DNA of 13,678 nucleotides from JAQVQN01 sp964557205 (GTDB lineage: Bacteria > Verrucomicrobiota > Kiritimatiellia > RFP12 > UBA1067), in the NCBI GenBank assembly GCA_964557205.1, contig CAZKZI010000094.1, positions 1-13,678 of the forward strand. Direction: 5' to 3'. Under the pieces are notes generated by a model. The model was not told the DNA's origin. It did no database searches and was given only the letters and a program-made list of their open reading frames with translations. Positions 1 to 7,129 of this stretch are shown piece by piece. Made by a program: the position numbers and the translations under genes. Every line of letters begins with the position of its first letter. The stretch's first letter is position 1.

Positions 1-130
1 CGCTCCGACATACGGGCGATGCGCACGAGCTCGTTTTCTCGCAAAGCGAGATGGCGCCGGAATACCGGCTAAACGATCAAAGTGCGCCCTGCCCGTATGC
101 GCTGCGCTTTTAGGGGGCGGCAGGGGCCGA

Positions 131-151
131 GAAGAGTGAAGAGGGAAGAGG
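131..151. repeat. Short tandem repeat, 7-nt unit x3
   Basis: Three units in direct succession: GAAGAGT, GAAGAGG, GAAGAGG. They are followed directly by AAATGG. This is a perfect-length heptamer array with one variable base, in non-coding DNA. Confidence 0.6.
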
Positions 152-174
152 AAATGGCGGGGGCTGCGCAAAAG

Positions 175-207
175 TCTGACCAGTCCGACAGGTCTGACTT
201 GCCTGAC
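175..207. repeat. Short tandem repeat, 9-nt period (YCYGAC + 3 nt)
   Basis: The hexamers TCTGAC, TCCGAC, TCTGAC and CCTGAC sit exactly 9 nt apart (starting at 175, 184, 193, 202), separated by the triplets CAG, AGG and TTG. The period is visible directly. The 9-nt unit leaves all frames open, which explains the spurious open frames on both strands here. Confidence 0.65.
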
Positions 208-226
208 CTCTGGCTCCTGAACCATC

Positions 227-255
227 GGTGCAATGCAACTTTGTCGCATTGCACC
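227..255. repeat. Perfect 10-bp inverted repeat upstream of the SPFH operon
   Basis: The arms are GGTGCAATGC (227-236) and GCATTGCACC (246-255), separated by 9 nt. No T-run follows on either strand, so it is not a typical intrinsic terminator. It ends 15 nt before the -35 box of the SPFH promoter, a position that fits an operator or the end hairpin of an upstream transcript. Confidence 0.6.
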
Positions 256-270
256 TGTTCCCGTTTATCC

Positions 271-298
271 TCGACAGCGGTGGTTTTGTTGCTATAAA
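271..298 (+). promoter_or_regulatory. Sigma70-like promoter for the SPFH operon
   Basis: A TCGACA -35 box (271-276) lies 16 nt before a TATAAA -10 box (293-298). Transcription would begin near 305 and give a very short leader. A TTAGGAGG ribosome site (311-318) then lies five bases before the ATG at 324. Confidence 0.6.
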
Positions 299-323
299 GT
301 GGTGACAACTTTAGGAGGTCGCC

Positions 324-1922
324 ATGAATGATTCAAATTCCCCTTTCCCGCCGCCGCTGAACAACCGCGGGCGTGCAGGAGGGAACCGTCCGGTGCGCGT
401 ACCCCGTCTGCCGCTGAATTCGCTCTCCGCTTTGCCGTTCATTTTTTTATTGGTTCTGCTGTTAGGGCCGGTCTGGGCATGGTTCTGGTGGCGCATAGAG
501 CCGGACAACGGCGAGATCGCGGTGTTGGTTAAGAAGACCGGCAAGAATCTGCCGGTCGAACGCATTATCGCCGATTCGCCGGAATACAAAGGTATCCAGC
601 TTGACGTGCTGCCGGAAGGACGGTTCTTCCGCAATCCTTATACTTGGGACCGGATGATCTTCAAGGCCACCGACGTGCCGGCCGGCAAGTTCGGTGTGCT
701 GGTACGCAAATTCGGCAAGAATCTGCCGGGTGGCAAGATCATCGCGCCGGATGAGCAGCACAAAGGTATCGTGCGCGAGGTGCTGGGCACCGGCAAGCAC
801 CGCATCAACCCGTACGCCTACGACGTGCATCTCTTTGACGACATCAAGATCGCTCCGGGTCATGTGGGTGTGGTCACCCTTTTGGAGGGCGCGGACATAC
901 TCAGCGGCGAGGGCACTGTCGCCGGGGCGGAAAAGGGCTTTCTGGCCGCGCCGGGCGCCAAGGGCGTGCAGGCCGATGTGCTGAAAGAGGGCACGCACCG
1001 CCTCAATCCTTTTATCTACGCGGTTTCCATCGTCAACATCCAGAGCCAGCGTTTCGAGTTCAGCGCCGATGATGCCATCATGTTCCTGACGCTGGACGGG
1101 TTCACGGTGACGGTCGAGGGAACTTTGGAGTTCAATCTGAATGTCGATAAGGTCGCCCGGCTGACCCACGAGATCGGCGACATGGACGATATCCGGCAGA
1201 AGCTGATCCTGCCCAGCGCGCGCGGTTTTTTCCGTATTGAGGGCAGCAAGAAGGATGCGACGGATTTCATTGTGGGTGAGTCGCGACAGGCCTTCCAGGA
1301 CAGTCTGGAAACGTTTCTAAAAAAGACCTGCGAGCCGTGGGGCATCTCGCTAAACTCGGTGCTGATACGCGACATTCTGGTGCCTCAGGAAATCGCAGGC
1401 ATAATCCGTGACCGTGAGCTGGCGGTGCAGGAGTCGCGAAAGTTCGAACAGCAGATAGTGCAGGCCCAGTCGCAGGCCGAGCTGGAAAAACAGAAGGCTT
1501 TGGCCGATCAGAACCGTCTGAAAGTCGCGGCCGATACCGAGCGTATCCGTCATACAATCACTGCCGAACAGAGTAAGGTCGAGAAGACCATAGCCGCCAA
1601 GACCGAGCTGGATGTGGCCAAGGTCGCACTGGATTCCGCCCGCGCCGACGCCGAGGCGCTGCTTAAACTGGCCGAGGCCGACCGCAAGGTGGTGCAGGCT
1701 GGCAACAAGGCCACGGCGGATGTGCTGAAACAGCAGGTGGCGGTTTACCGTGACGAGGCTGATTATGTGCGCGCTAAACTTTATAGTAAGGTCGCGCCTA
1801 ATATTCAGAGCGTTTTGGCATCGGATGCCGGCGGCGAATTTTTCGGCTTGCCGGTTGGACGCAGAACGCAGGATGCCGCGCCGCCAGCGGCGCCCGCCAG
1901 GAAAGGAGGGGCTGAACAATGA
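324..1922 (+). CDS. SPFH/band 7 protein with triplicated N-terminal module (first of pair)
   Basis: This 532-residue protein is of the stomatin/prohibitin/flotillin/HflKC superfamily. Its Arg-rich N-terminus (residues 1-33) precedes one membrane segment at about 36-57, so the positive-inside rule puts the rest in the periplasm. Three similar modules start at G63, G121 and G179, exactly 58 residues apart; each runs roughly G-x-x-(G/A)-V-L/V, a GKNLP-like turn, KG, an (E/D)VL-x-x-G turn and NP-x-x-Y. An SPFH domain follows at about 240-365, then an Ala/Glu/Lys-rich coiled coil at about 362-480 and a Pro/Ala-rich tail. The start is fixed by AGGAGG at 313-318. The stop overlaps the next ATG (ATGA), so the two proteins are probably made in step. 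The paired-gene plan resembles hflK-hflC, but the repeats are not part of HflK as I know it. The exact role is unknown. Confidence 0.85.
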   Translation: MNDSNSPFPPPLNNRGRAGGNRPVRVPRLPLNSLSALPFIFLLVLLLGPVWAWFWWRIEPDNGEIAVLVKKTGKNLPVERIIADSPEYKGIQLDVLPEGRFFRNPYTWDRMIFKATDVPAGKFGVLVRKFGKNLPGGKIIAPDEQHKGIVREVLGTGKHRINPYAYDVHLFDDIKIAPGHVGVVTLLEGADILSGEGTVAGAEKGFLAAPGAKGVQADVLKEGTHRLNPFIYAVSIVNIQSQRFEFSADDAIMFLTLDGFTVTVEGTLEFNLNVDKVARLTHEIGDMDDIRQKLILPSARGFFRIEGSKKDATDFIVGESRQAFQDSLETFLKKTCEPWGISLNSVLIRDILVPQEIAGIIRDRELAVQESRKFEQQIVQAQSQAELEKQKALADQNRLKVAADTERIRHTITAEQSKVEKTIAAKTELDVAKVALDSARADAEALLKLAEADRKVVQAGNKATADVLKQQVAVYRDEADYVRAKLYSKVAPNIQSVLASDAGGEFFGLPVGRRTQDAAPPAAPARKGGAEQ

Positions 1923-3664
1923 AAAACCTATCTGCAATATTGGCTCCGTTGATTTTTGTGTTATTGCTGGGAGTCTTTTTCCTTTGGAACTTCTGCCGTA
2001 TTCAGGTGCCGGCCGGCCACATGGCTATCGTGACCGCCAAGACCGGCCGACCTTTGCCGCCCGGTGAGATCTTAGCCGCGCCGGGCGAGAAGGGCGTTCA
2101 GCGCGAACCGCTACCGGAAGGGCGCCATTTCCGCAATCCTGTGAACCACGAATGGCGTCTCGTGCCTGCCGTAAACATTCCGGTGGGGAAGGTAGGAGTG
2201 GTGACCGCAAAAGTCGGCAAGGAACTGCCTCCTGGCGAGATACTATCGGCTGATGCCAGCGGCAAGGGTGTCTGGAAAGAAGTTTTGGGTCCCGGCACCT
2301 ACAGGCTTAATCCTGAAGGCTATCAGGTGAACCAGCTCGACGCCATCAACATTCCCATCGGCTATATAGGCATAGTTACTTCGCAGACCGGAAAACCGGT
2401 CAAGCCCGGCGAGTTCGCCGGACACGGTGAACAGGGAGTAATGAAAGATGTTTTGCATCCCGGACTTTACTACATCAACCCGCGCGCCTATCAGGTGGAT
2501 GTGCTGGAGATCGGCATGAACCAGGTCTCGATCCTCGGGCGTTCCGGTAGCGTGGTGCTGACCAAGGGGCAGATAATCACGGCCGGCACGGCGTTGGATT
2601 CGCTGCAGCAGAATACGATCCAGACGCAGCAGGCCAAGCGCGAAGAGTATCTGGAAAAGAACCGGGAGCGCGGATTCATCTCTCAGCAGGCTTTGAGCGC
2701 CGCGCCGACGGCGGGATCATCCAGGGCCCGCAGTAGCAAGTCCGTTCTCGGCAAGCGAGCGCCGGGGGTTGCTGCGGACGATGCGGTTCTGCCGCAAAAG
2801 GGCTTGCCGAATGCGGTCACGCAGGAGTCGGTCGCCTTCGGCATCGAGCGTTTTGTCGAGTTTCCGTCGCGTGACGGGTTCCAGATCCTGTTGGACATGA
2901 CGGTCGAGTTCGAACTGTTGCCGGAACATATCGCCAGCATCTACATGCAGTACGGCGATCTGCCGGCCGTGGTCGAAAAGATTATCCTGCCACAGATTTT
3001 GTCGATCTCGCGTCTGAAGGGTTCCACCTACAAGGCGCGTGATTTCATTGACGGCGAGGGGCGGCAACTTTTCCAGAAAGAGATGACTGCCGAGCTGACC
3101 GAGGTTATGAAAAAGAAGTTGATTGTCATCCACAACGCCATCATCCGGCATGTAGAGGTGCCGGTTCAAATCTTGCAGCCTATCCAGGAGGCCAGCCTGG
3201 CCAAGGAACAGAATTTGACCAACAAGTCGCGTCAGGAGACCGCCCGCAAGCAGGCTGAGCTGAACACCGAGACGGCCATGATTGAGCAGCTCAGAAAACA
3301 GGTGGAACAAAACACCGAAAAAATCACGGCAACCATCGGCGCGGAGACCAAGAACGAAGTGGCGACCATCCAGGCTGAAGCCGCGTTGGAGGTTGCGCGC
3401 ATCAATCTGGAGAAAGCCGTTGTGCAGGCTCAGATCACGCAGGTTCAGGGCGAGGCCAAGGTGCAGGCAGAGTTCATGGTGGATAACGAAAAAGCGCTGG
3501 GCGAAAAAATGCGTGCCGAGGTCTTCCAGAATCCGGCCACGCTGGCGGATCTGACCTTTGTGGACGCGCTGAACGCGGATCTCGGCATACGGATAATCCA
3601 TGCCGGCGAAGGCACGCTCTGGACTGACCTGAAAAATCTGGCGCCGACCTTGCCGGTAAAGTGA
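1919..3664 (+). CDS. SPFH/band 7 protein with triplicated N-terminal module (second of pair)
   Basis: This 581-residue paralogue of the upstream protein has a membrane segment at about 5-26, followed by a predicted periplasmic body. Three modules start at G33, G90 and G148 (57 and 58 residues apart), with recurring G-x-x-(G/A)-I/V-V-T, LPPGE-like, KGV and G-x-x-x-x-NP-x-x-Y elements. Residues about 201-305 are an extra linker lacking in the first protein, rich in Gln, Lys, Arg, Ser and Ala. The SPFH domain spans about 305-425 and the coiled coil about 425-530, followed by a short C-terminal region. The ribosome site AAAGGAGG (1902-1909) lies inside the upstream gene, nine bases before the ATG; the 4-nt overlap indicates translational coupling. 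Its stop codon directly abuts that of the convergent permease gene. A scaffold or cage role with the first protein is inferred, not shown. Confidence 0.85.
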   Translation: MKNLSAILAPLIFVLLLGVFFLWNFCRIQVPAGHMAIVTAKTGRPLPPGEILAAPGEKGVQREPLPEGRHFRNPVNHEWRLVPAVNIPVGKVGVVTAKVGKELPPGEILSADASGKGVWKEVLGPGTYRLNPEGYQVNQLDAINIPIGYIGIVTSQTGKPVKPGEFAGHGEQGVMKDVLHPGLYYINPRAYQVDVLEIGMNQVSILGRSGSVVLTKGQIITAGTALDSLQQNTIQTQQAKREEYLEKNRERGFISQQALSAAPTAGSSRARSSKSVLGKRAPGVAADDAVLPQKGLPNAVTQESVAFGIERFVEFPSRDGFQILLDMTVEFELLPEHIASIYMQYGDLPAVVEKIILPQILSISRLKGSTYKARDFIDGEGRQLFQKEMTAELTEVMKKKLIVIHNAIIRHVEVPVQILQPIQEASLAKEQNLTNKSRQETARKQAELNTETAMIEQLRKQVEQNTEKITATIGAETKNEVATIQAEAALEVARINLEKAVVQAQITQVQGEAKVQAEFMVDNEKALGEKMRAEVFQNPATLADLTFVDALNADLGIRIIHAGEGTLWTDLKNLAPTLPVK

Positions 3665-5290
3665 TCAGGCGCGGAACAACGCACCGAGTTTCTTGCCGAG
3701 CAGCAGGCTGCTGCCCGCGAGGGTGACGGTCAGGAACATCATGGCCCAGACACCGAGCGCCGCGGCCAGATAGCGGCCGATGCCGATAAGCTGGAACAGC
3801 TCGAAGATGGTTTTGGTGATCGGGTAGTACGCCATCTTTTGAGCGAGCATAAGGCTGTCGGAGACTTCAAGCATGCTGAAGGCGAAAACCAGCAGGGTGC
3901 CTGCGATCAGGTTGGCCATGATCAGCGGCAGCGTCACGCGGCGTAGCGTCACTAATGGCGACGCGCCGAGGTTGGCGGCGGCATCTTCCAAGGCGACCGA
4001 GGTCTGTTGCAGGCCGGCTACCGCCGCGCGCACCATGTAGGGCAGGCGCCGCACGGCGTAGGCGACAACCAGAAACAGCGTGGGGTTCTCGCGCACATCC
4101 AGCAGCGCCGACAGAGCAGGCCAGGCTTTAAGAGCCGGGCTTGTGGCCAATGTCGAGCTGACCGCGATAAAGCCGAAGGCCATAACCAGTCCGGGCACGG
4201 CCAGAGGTACCATGGCCAAGGCGTCAATGATGCCGCGCGCACGGATGCGCGAGCGGACCACGACCCAGGCGGCGGCGATGCCTAGGATCAGGTTGAGCAA
4301 GACCGCGAGCGAGGCGAAGAGCAGACTGTTGCGGATCGCGTTGAGGGTCATGCCGTGGCCTAGCGCTTCGGCATAGTTAGCCGTGGTGAAAGCTGCTGGT
4401 AGCACAGTGCGGTACCAGGTGCCGGGAACTGTGAAGCTGGTCAGAATCACGCCGATGTGCGGTATCAGCGCAAGGGAGATGACAACAACGAAGGGCAGGA
4501 TCACAAACAAGGCTTTCAGGCGTCGAGCAGGTTTAGGCGTGTATGAGGTGGTAGCCTTGGACTGCATGGCATAGGCTTGCCCGCCGAAGAGAAAACGGCT
4601 TAAAGAGTAGAGAGCGACGCTGGCGCACAGAACCACCGTGACCAGCGCATAAGGAAAGGGACTTGCGCTGATCTCTTTCAGCTCATCGTAGACCTGCACA
4701 GCGGTGCAGCGGGAGTAGTTCATGATCAGCGGTGTTCCGAGCTCGGTGAAGGAGGCCAGGAAGACCAGTGTGCCTCCGGCGAAGAGACCAGGCATCACCA
4801 GCGGCAGGGTGATGCGGCGGAAGCGCGTCCATCCGTCGGCGCCAAGATTCTGCGCTGCCTCGTCCAGAGCCGGGTCGATATTGGCGAGGGCGGCGGCGAC
4901 GTTCAGGTAGATGATGGGGTAGAAGGCCAAAGCCTGCAGCAGCACCACTCCGAGATAACGCGATTGGCCGAACCAGTCAACCGGGCCGCAACCCAGCAGG
5001 GAGTTCAGGGCGCCGTAGGGCCCCAGCATCTGCATCAGACCGATTGCGCCCACGAACGGCGGCAGCACCATCGGCACCAGCAGCAGAGCCGTGAAGAGCC
5101 GCTGTCCGGGGAAGGTGTATGTGTGCGACAGCCAGGCCAGCGGCAAGGCCAGCGCACTCGCCAGCAGGGTCGAACCCACTGCGATGCGGAGACTGTTGAA
5201 GAGACCCTCGGCATAAATGGGGTTACGGAAGACTCCGAGCAGATATTCAGCCGTGAAACGGCCATCCACATAGAAGCCGCCGCTGACCAC
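3665..5290 (-). CDS. Fused two-domain ABC transporter permease, iron(III)/FbpB-like
   Basis: This inner-membrane permease consists of two binding-protein-dependent transport domains in one chain, as in FbpB/SfuB- or ThiP-type importers. From the GTG at 5290 it has 541 residues. The EAA loops that dock the ATPase are clear in both halves: E144-A-A...G150...ITLP (to 163), and E435-D-A-A...G442...TLP (to 455). About a dozen hydrophobic segments are present. The frame continues upstream of the GTG with a strongly hydrophobic stretch (5338 to 5290) that looks like the missing first membrane helix, back to a TAA at 5386-5384, without any ATG, GTG or TTG. The true start is therefore probably near 5370-5377 with an unusual codon, and the boundary given here is a minimum. 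Neither the ATPase nor the binding protein is nearby. Iron(III) is the likeliest substrate by family, but phosphonate, thiamine or polyamine cannot be excluded. Confidence 0.85.
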   Translation of the reverse strand: MVSGGFYVDGRFTAEYLLGVFRNPIYAEGLFNSLRIAVGSTLLASALALPLAWLSHTYTFPGQRLFTALLLVPMVLPPFVGAIGLMQMLGPYGALNSLLGCGPVDWFGQSRYLGVVLLQALAFYPIIYLNVAAALANIDPALDEAAQNLGADGWTRFRRITLPLVMPGLFAGGTLVFLASFTELGTPLIMNYSRCTAVQVYDELKEISASPFPYALVTVVLCASVALYSLSRFLFGGQAYAMQSKATTSYTPKPARRLKALFVILPFVVVISLALIPHIGVILTSFTVPGTWYRTVLPAAFTTANYAEALGHGMTLNAIRNSLLFASLAVLLNLILGIAAAWVVVRSRIRARGIIDALAMVPLAVPGLVMAFGFIAVSSTLATSPALKAWPALSALLDVRENPTLFLVVAYAVRRLPYMVRAAVAGLQQTSVALEDAAANLGASPLVTLRRVTLPLIMANLIAGTLLVFAFSMLEVSDSLMLAQKMAYYPITKTIFELFQLIGIGRYLAAALGVWAMMFLTVTLAGSSLLLGKKLGALFRA

Positions 5291-5372
5291 TCTTACGATC
5301 GGCCAAACCAGGCACAGGCCGAAAACCGCGATCAGCAGTGAGAAAAGGATCCAGGCTGTACGGTTGCTTAAC

Positions 5373-5428
5373 GTGATGTCACCTTAAGAAATTCGTGTGT
5401 GGGTATGTGGGTGGGTGTGAGACATCAC
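5373..5428 (-). promoter_or_regulatory. Inverted repeat overlapping the permease ribosome-binding site
   Basis: GTGATGTC (5373-5380) and GACATCAC (5421-5428) are perfect complements 40 nt apart. On the minus strand the proximal arm overlaps AAGGTGA (5385-5379), a good Shine-Dalgarno match for the permease. Pairing in a gpsA-permease transcript would hide this site. The G/T-rich stretch between the arms shows nothing else. An 8-bp match over this distance could be chance. Confidence 0.3.
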
Positions 5429-5432
5429 CCGC

Positions 5433-6422
5433 TCAGTGCTCCGGCTTGGTGTACCGGCTCATCAGCTCCTCTACGGCGGCGCGTGCCGCCAGGTTCTGGT
5501 AACAGAGGGCGTGAACGGTGTCGGTGATGGGCATTTCCATTCCGGTCTTGTGCCCCAAGTCGTGGATCACCTTGGCGTTACCGACGCCCTCGGCCACCAT
5601 TAGCATGCTGTCCAGGATGGCGCCGATAAGCTCGCCACGGCCGATGCGTTCGCCGACGCCGTGGTTGCGGCTGTGGCGGCTGGTGCAGGTTACGATCAGG
5701 TCGCCGACACCGCTGAGTCCGGCGAAGGTCTCGGGGGCGGCGCCGAGGGCCACGCCGAAACGGGTAATCTCGGCCAGACCGCGCGTAATCAGCGCGGCGC
5801 GGGTGTTGTCGCCGAAACCGAGACCGTCAGACGCGCCGACAGCTATGGCGATAACGTTCTTAACGGCGCCGCCGATTTCCACTCCCAGAGGGTCGGTGGA
5901 GGTGTAGACACGGAAGCGGGGGCCGCTAAACAGGCTTTGCGCGCGGAGGGCGATTTCCTCGTCAACGGCGGCGGTAACCACGGCCGTGGGGATGCCGCGT
6001 GCCACCTCCTCGGCGTGGCTGGGTCCGGAGAGCACAGCGATCTGTTCCAGTCCGAGAATATCTTGGGCCAGTTCGCTCATACGGCAGTGGGTATTCTCGC
6101 ACAACCCCTTGGTCAGGCTGACGGTCAGGGTGCCGGCAGGGATCAGGGTTTTGAAGTTTCGGCAGACGTCACCGAAAAACTTGGACGGCACGGCGAGTAT
6201 GAAAACCTCGGCCGCGTCGGCAGCCTCGGCGGGGTCGGCGATCCAGCGCAGGTCAGCGGGAAGGGCGATGCCGGGCAGGAAGCGCGGATTCTCGCGGCGG
6301 GCGCGGATCTCTGCGAGGTAGTCCGGGAACGGACCCCAGACTGTGATCTTGTGTCTGTATGAGTGTAGCAGTAGCGCGATGGCCGTGCCCCAGCCTCCGT
6401 CGCCGATGACGGTTATGTTCAT
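5433..6422 (-). CDS. gpsA: NAD(P)+-dependent glycerol-3-phosphate dehydrogenase
   Basis: This cytosolic enzyme reduces dihydroxyacetone phosphate to sn-glycerol-3-phosphate, the backbone for phospholipids. At 329 residues it has the usual family length. The N-terminal Rossmann motif is G7-x-G9-x-x-G12. The family lysines appear in SLTKG (K105) and GAVKN (K188), followed by NTRAALITRGL (206-216) and GDLIVTCTSRHSRN (240-253). The start at 6422 is chosen because the Rossmann strand begins at once (MNITVIG); an in-frame upstream extension would only read antisense through plsY. The ATG overlaps the plsY stop by ATGA (6422-6419), so translation is coupled to the acyltransferase that consumes its product. 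The ribosome site is weak (GGGA), as is common in coupled genes. The permease gene follows on the same strand after a gap of about 50 nt. Confidence 0.96.
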   Translation of the reverse strand: MNITVIGDGGWGTAIALLLHSYRHKITVWGPFPDYLAEIRARRENPRFLPGIALPADLRWIADPAEAADAAEVFILAVPSKFFGDVCRNFKTLIPAGTLTVSLTKGLCENTHCRMSELAQDILGLEQIAVLSGPSHAEEVARGIPTAVVTAAVDEEIALRAQSLFSGPRFRVYTSTDPLGVEIGGAVKNVIAIAVGASDGLGFGDNTRAALITRGLAEITRFGVALGAAPETFAGLSGVGDLIVTCTSRHSRNHGVGERIGRGELIGAILDSMLMVAEGVGNAKVIHDLGHKTGMEMPITDTVHALCYQNLAARAAVEELMSRYTKPEH

Positions 6423-7078
6423 TGGGTATCCCGTTTCTTGTTTTTGCCGAAAGTGAAGCGCGATTCTGTGCCTGCGTGCAGACGCGTGATGTTCGAGCGG
6501 TGTTTCCAGACTGCCAACACGGCCAGCAGCGTCAGGACACCGGGGAACCAAGCACCATGCTTGGAACTGTAAAGCGGCCATGCCGCGGCACCCATGGCGC
6601 CGGCCGCGGCGATCGATGCCACAGACACATAGCGCGTTGCCAGAAAAACCGTAAGCCACAAGGCAACAGCTATGCCGGCACCGGCGGGAGCCAAGGCCAG
6701 CAGCATGCCCGCGCTAGTGGCGATGCCCTTGCCGCCCTTGAATTTTAGAAAGCAGGTCCAGTTGTGGCCGACTACGGTCAGCGCGCCGCAGAAGACCGGC
6801 AGCGCCATGGTTTCGTAATTGCCGCCGGCCAGGCCGGCCGCCAGAGGCGGTATCAGCTTGACCCCACAGTAACCCTTGGCCACATCCAGCGCGAAAGTCA
6901 GGATGCCCAGCGGCTTGCCGACCGAGCGGAAGACATTGGTGGCGCCTATGTTCCCGCTGCCTAGCGTACGGATATCCTTGCCGCGGCTCTGGACGAGCAA
7001 AAACCCGAAAGGCAGGGATCCGGTCAGGTAGGCGGCAACGCCACCGGTCAACCACATGAGCGTTTCAGTCATGAGCAC
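6419..7078 (-). CDS. plsY: Glycerol-3-phosphate acyltransferase PlsY
   Basis: This integral inner-membrane enzyme transfers an acyl group from acyl-phosphate to glycerol-3-phosphate, the first step of phosphatidic acid synthesis in the PlsX/PlsY pathway. It has 219 residues, including a longer basic C-terminus (GKNKKRDTQ) than many homologues. The three conserved cytoplasmic motifs are present: SGNIGATNVFR at 41-51, GHNWTCFLKFKGGKGIAT at about 104-121, and WKHRSNITRLHAGTE at about 191-205. Hydrophobic helices lie between them, and GSLPFGFLL lies near the N-terminus. The start may be GTG at 7078 or ATG at 7072 (two residues shorter); neither has a clear ribosome-binding site. It heads the plsY-gpsA pair with a 4-nt overlap, a logical pairing of substrate supply and use. 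No plsX is in the window. Confidence 0.96.
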   Translation of the reverse strand: MLMTETLMWLTGGVAAYLTGSLPFGFLLVQSRGKDIRTLGSGNIGATNVFRSVGKPLGILTFALDVAKGYCGVKLIPPLAAGLAGGNYETMALPVFCGALTVVGHNWTCFLKFKGGKGIATSAGMLLALAPAGAGIAVALWLTVFLATRYVSVASIAAAGAMGAAAWPLYSSKHGAWFPGVLTLLAVLAVWKHRSNITRLHAGTESRFTFGKNKKRDTQ

Positions 7079-7129
7079 AATTTAACAGAAACATGGCGGC
7101 TTTGCATTTTCAAATCCAAAAAAAGGCAC

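Larger units (their letters stand above)
1..323. other. Intergenic region rich in short repeats, ending in a promoter
   Basis: No convincing gene was found here. A frame open from the left edge ends at a TAG at 111-113, but several frames are open in this GC-rich stretch, so it is not called. Going left to right, the region holds a tight hairpin (arms TCTCGC 37-42 and GCGAGA 46-51, loop AAA), a 7-nt tandem repeat at 131-151, a 9-nt period repeat at 175-207, a perfect 10-bp inverted repeat at 227-255 and a sigma70-like promoter at 271-298 for the gene at 324. This density of simple repeats marks it as non-coding. Confidence 0.6.

Noticed and set aside
3..113. Frame open from the left edge, ending at TAG 111-113, as the C-terminus of a gene
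   Set aside because: Several frames are open there, the translated end matches no family I know, and the stretch contains a tight hairpin typical of intergenic DNA.
69..308. Open frames on both strands with Ser-Asp-rich translations
   Set aside because: They are produced by the 9-nt tandem repeat, which keeps frames open, and they lie over the SPFH promoter.
462..1169. 235-codon minus-strand frame inside the first SPFH gene
   Set aside because: It is antisense to a well-supported gene in GC-rich DNA, with a His/Arg/Asp-rich translation without family features.
2717..3601. 294-codon minus-strand frame inside the second SPFH gene
   Set aside because: It is an antisense shadow of the coiled-coil coding region, with low-complexity Leu/Arg/Gln composition and no motif.
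5395..5419. G/T-rich stretch as a G-quadruplex
   Set aside because: Only three GGG runs are present, so a standard three-layer quadruplex cannot form from it alone.
6423..6659. Upstream extension of gpsA by 79 codons
   Set aside because: It runs through plsY in another frame; the Rossmann fold begins exactly at the internal ATG at 6422.
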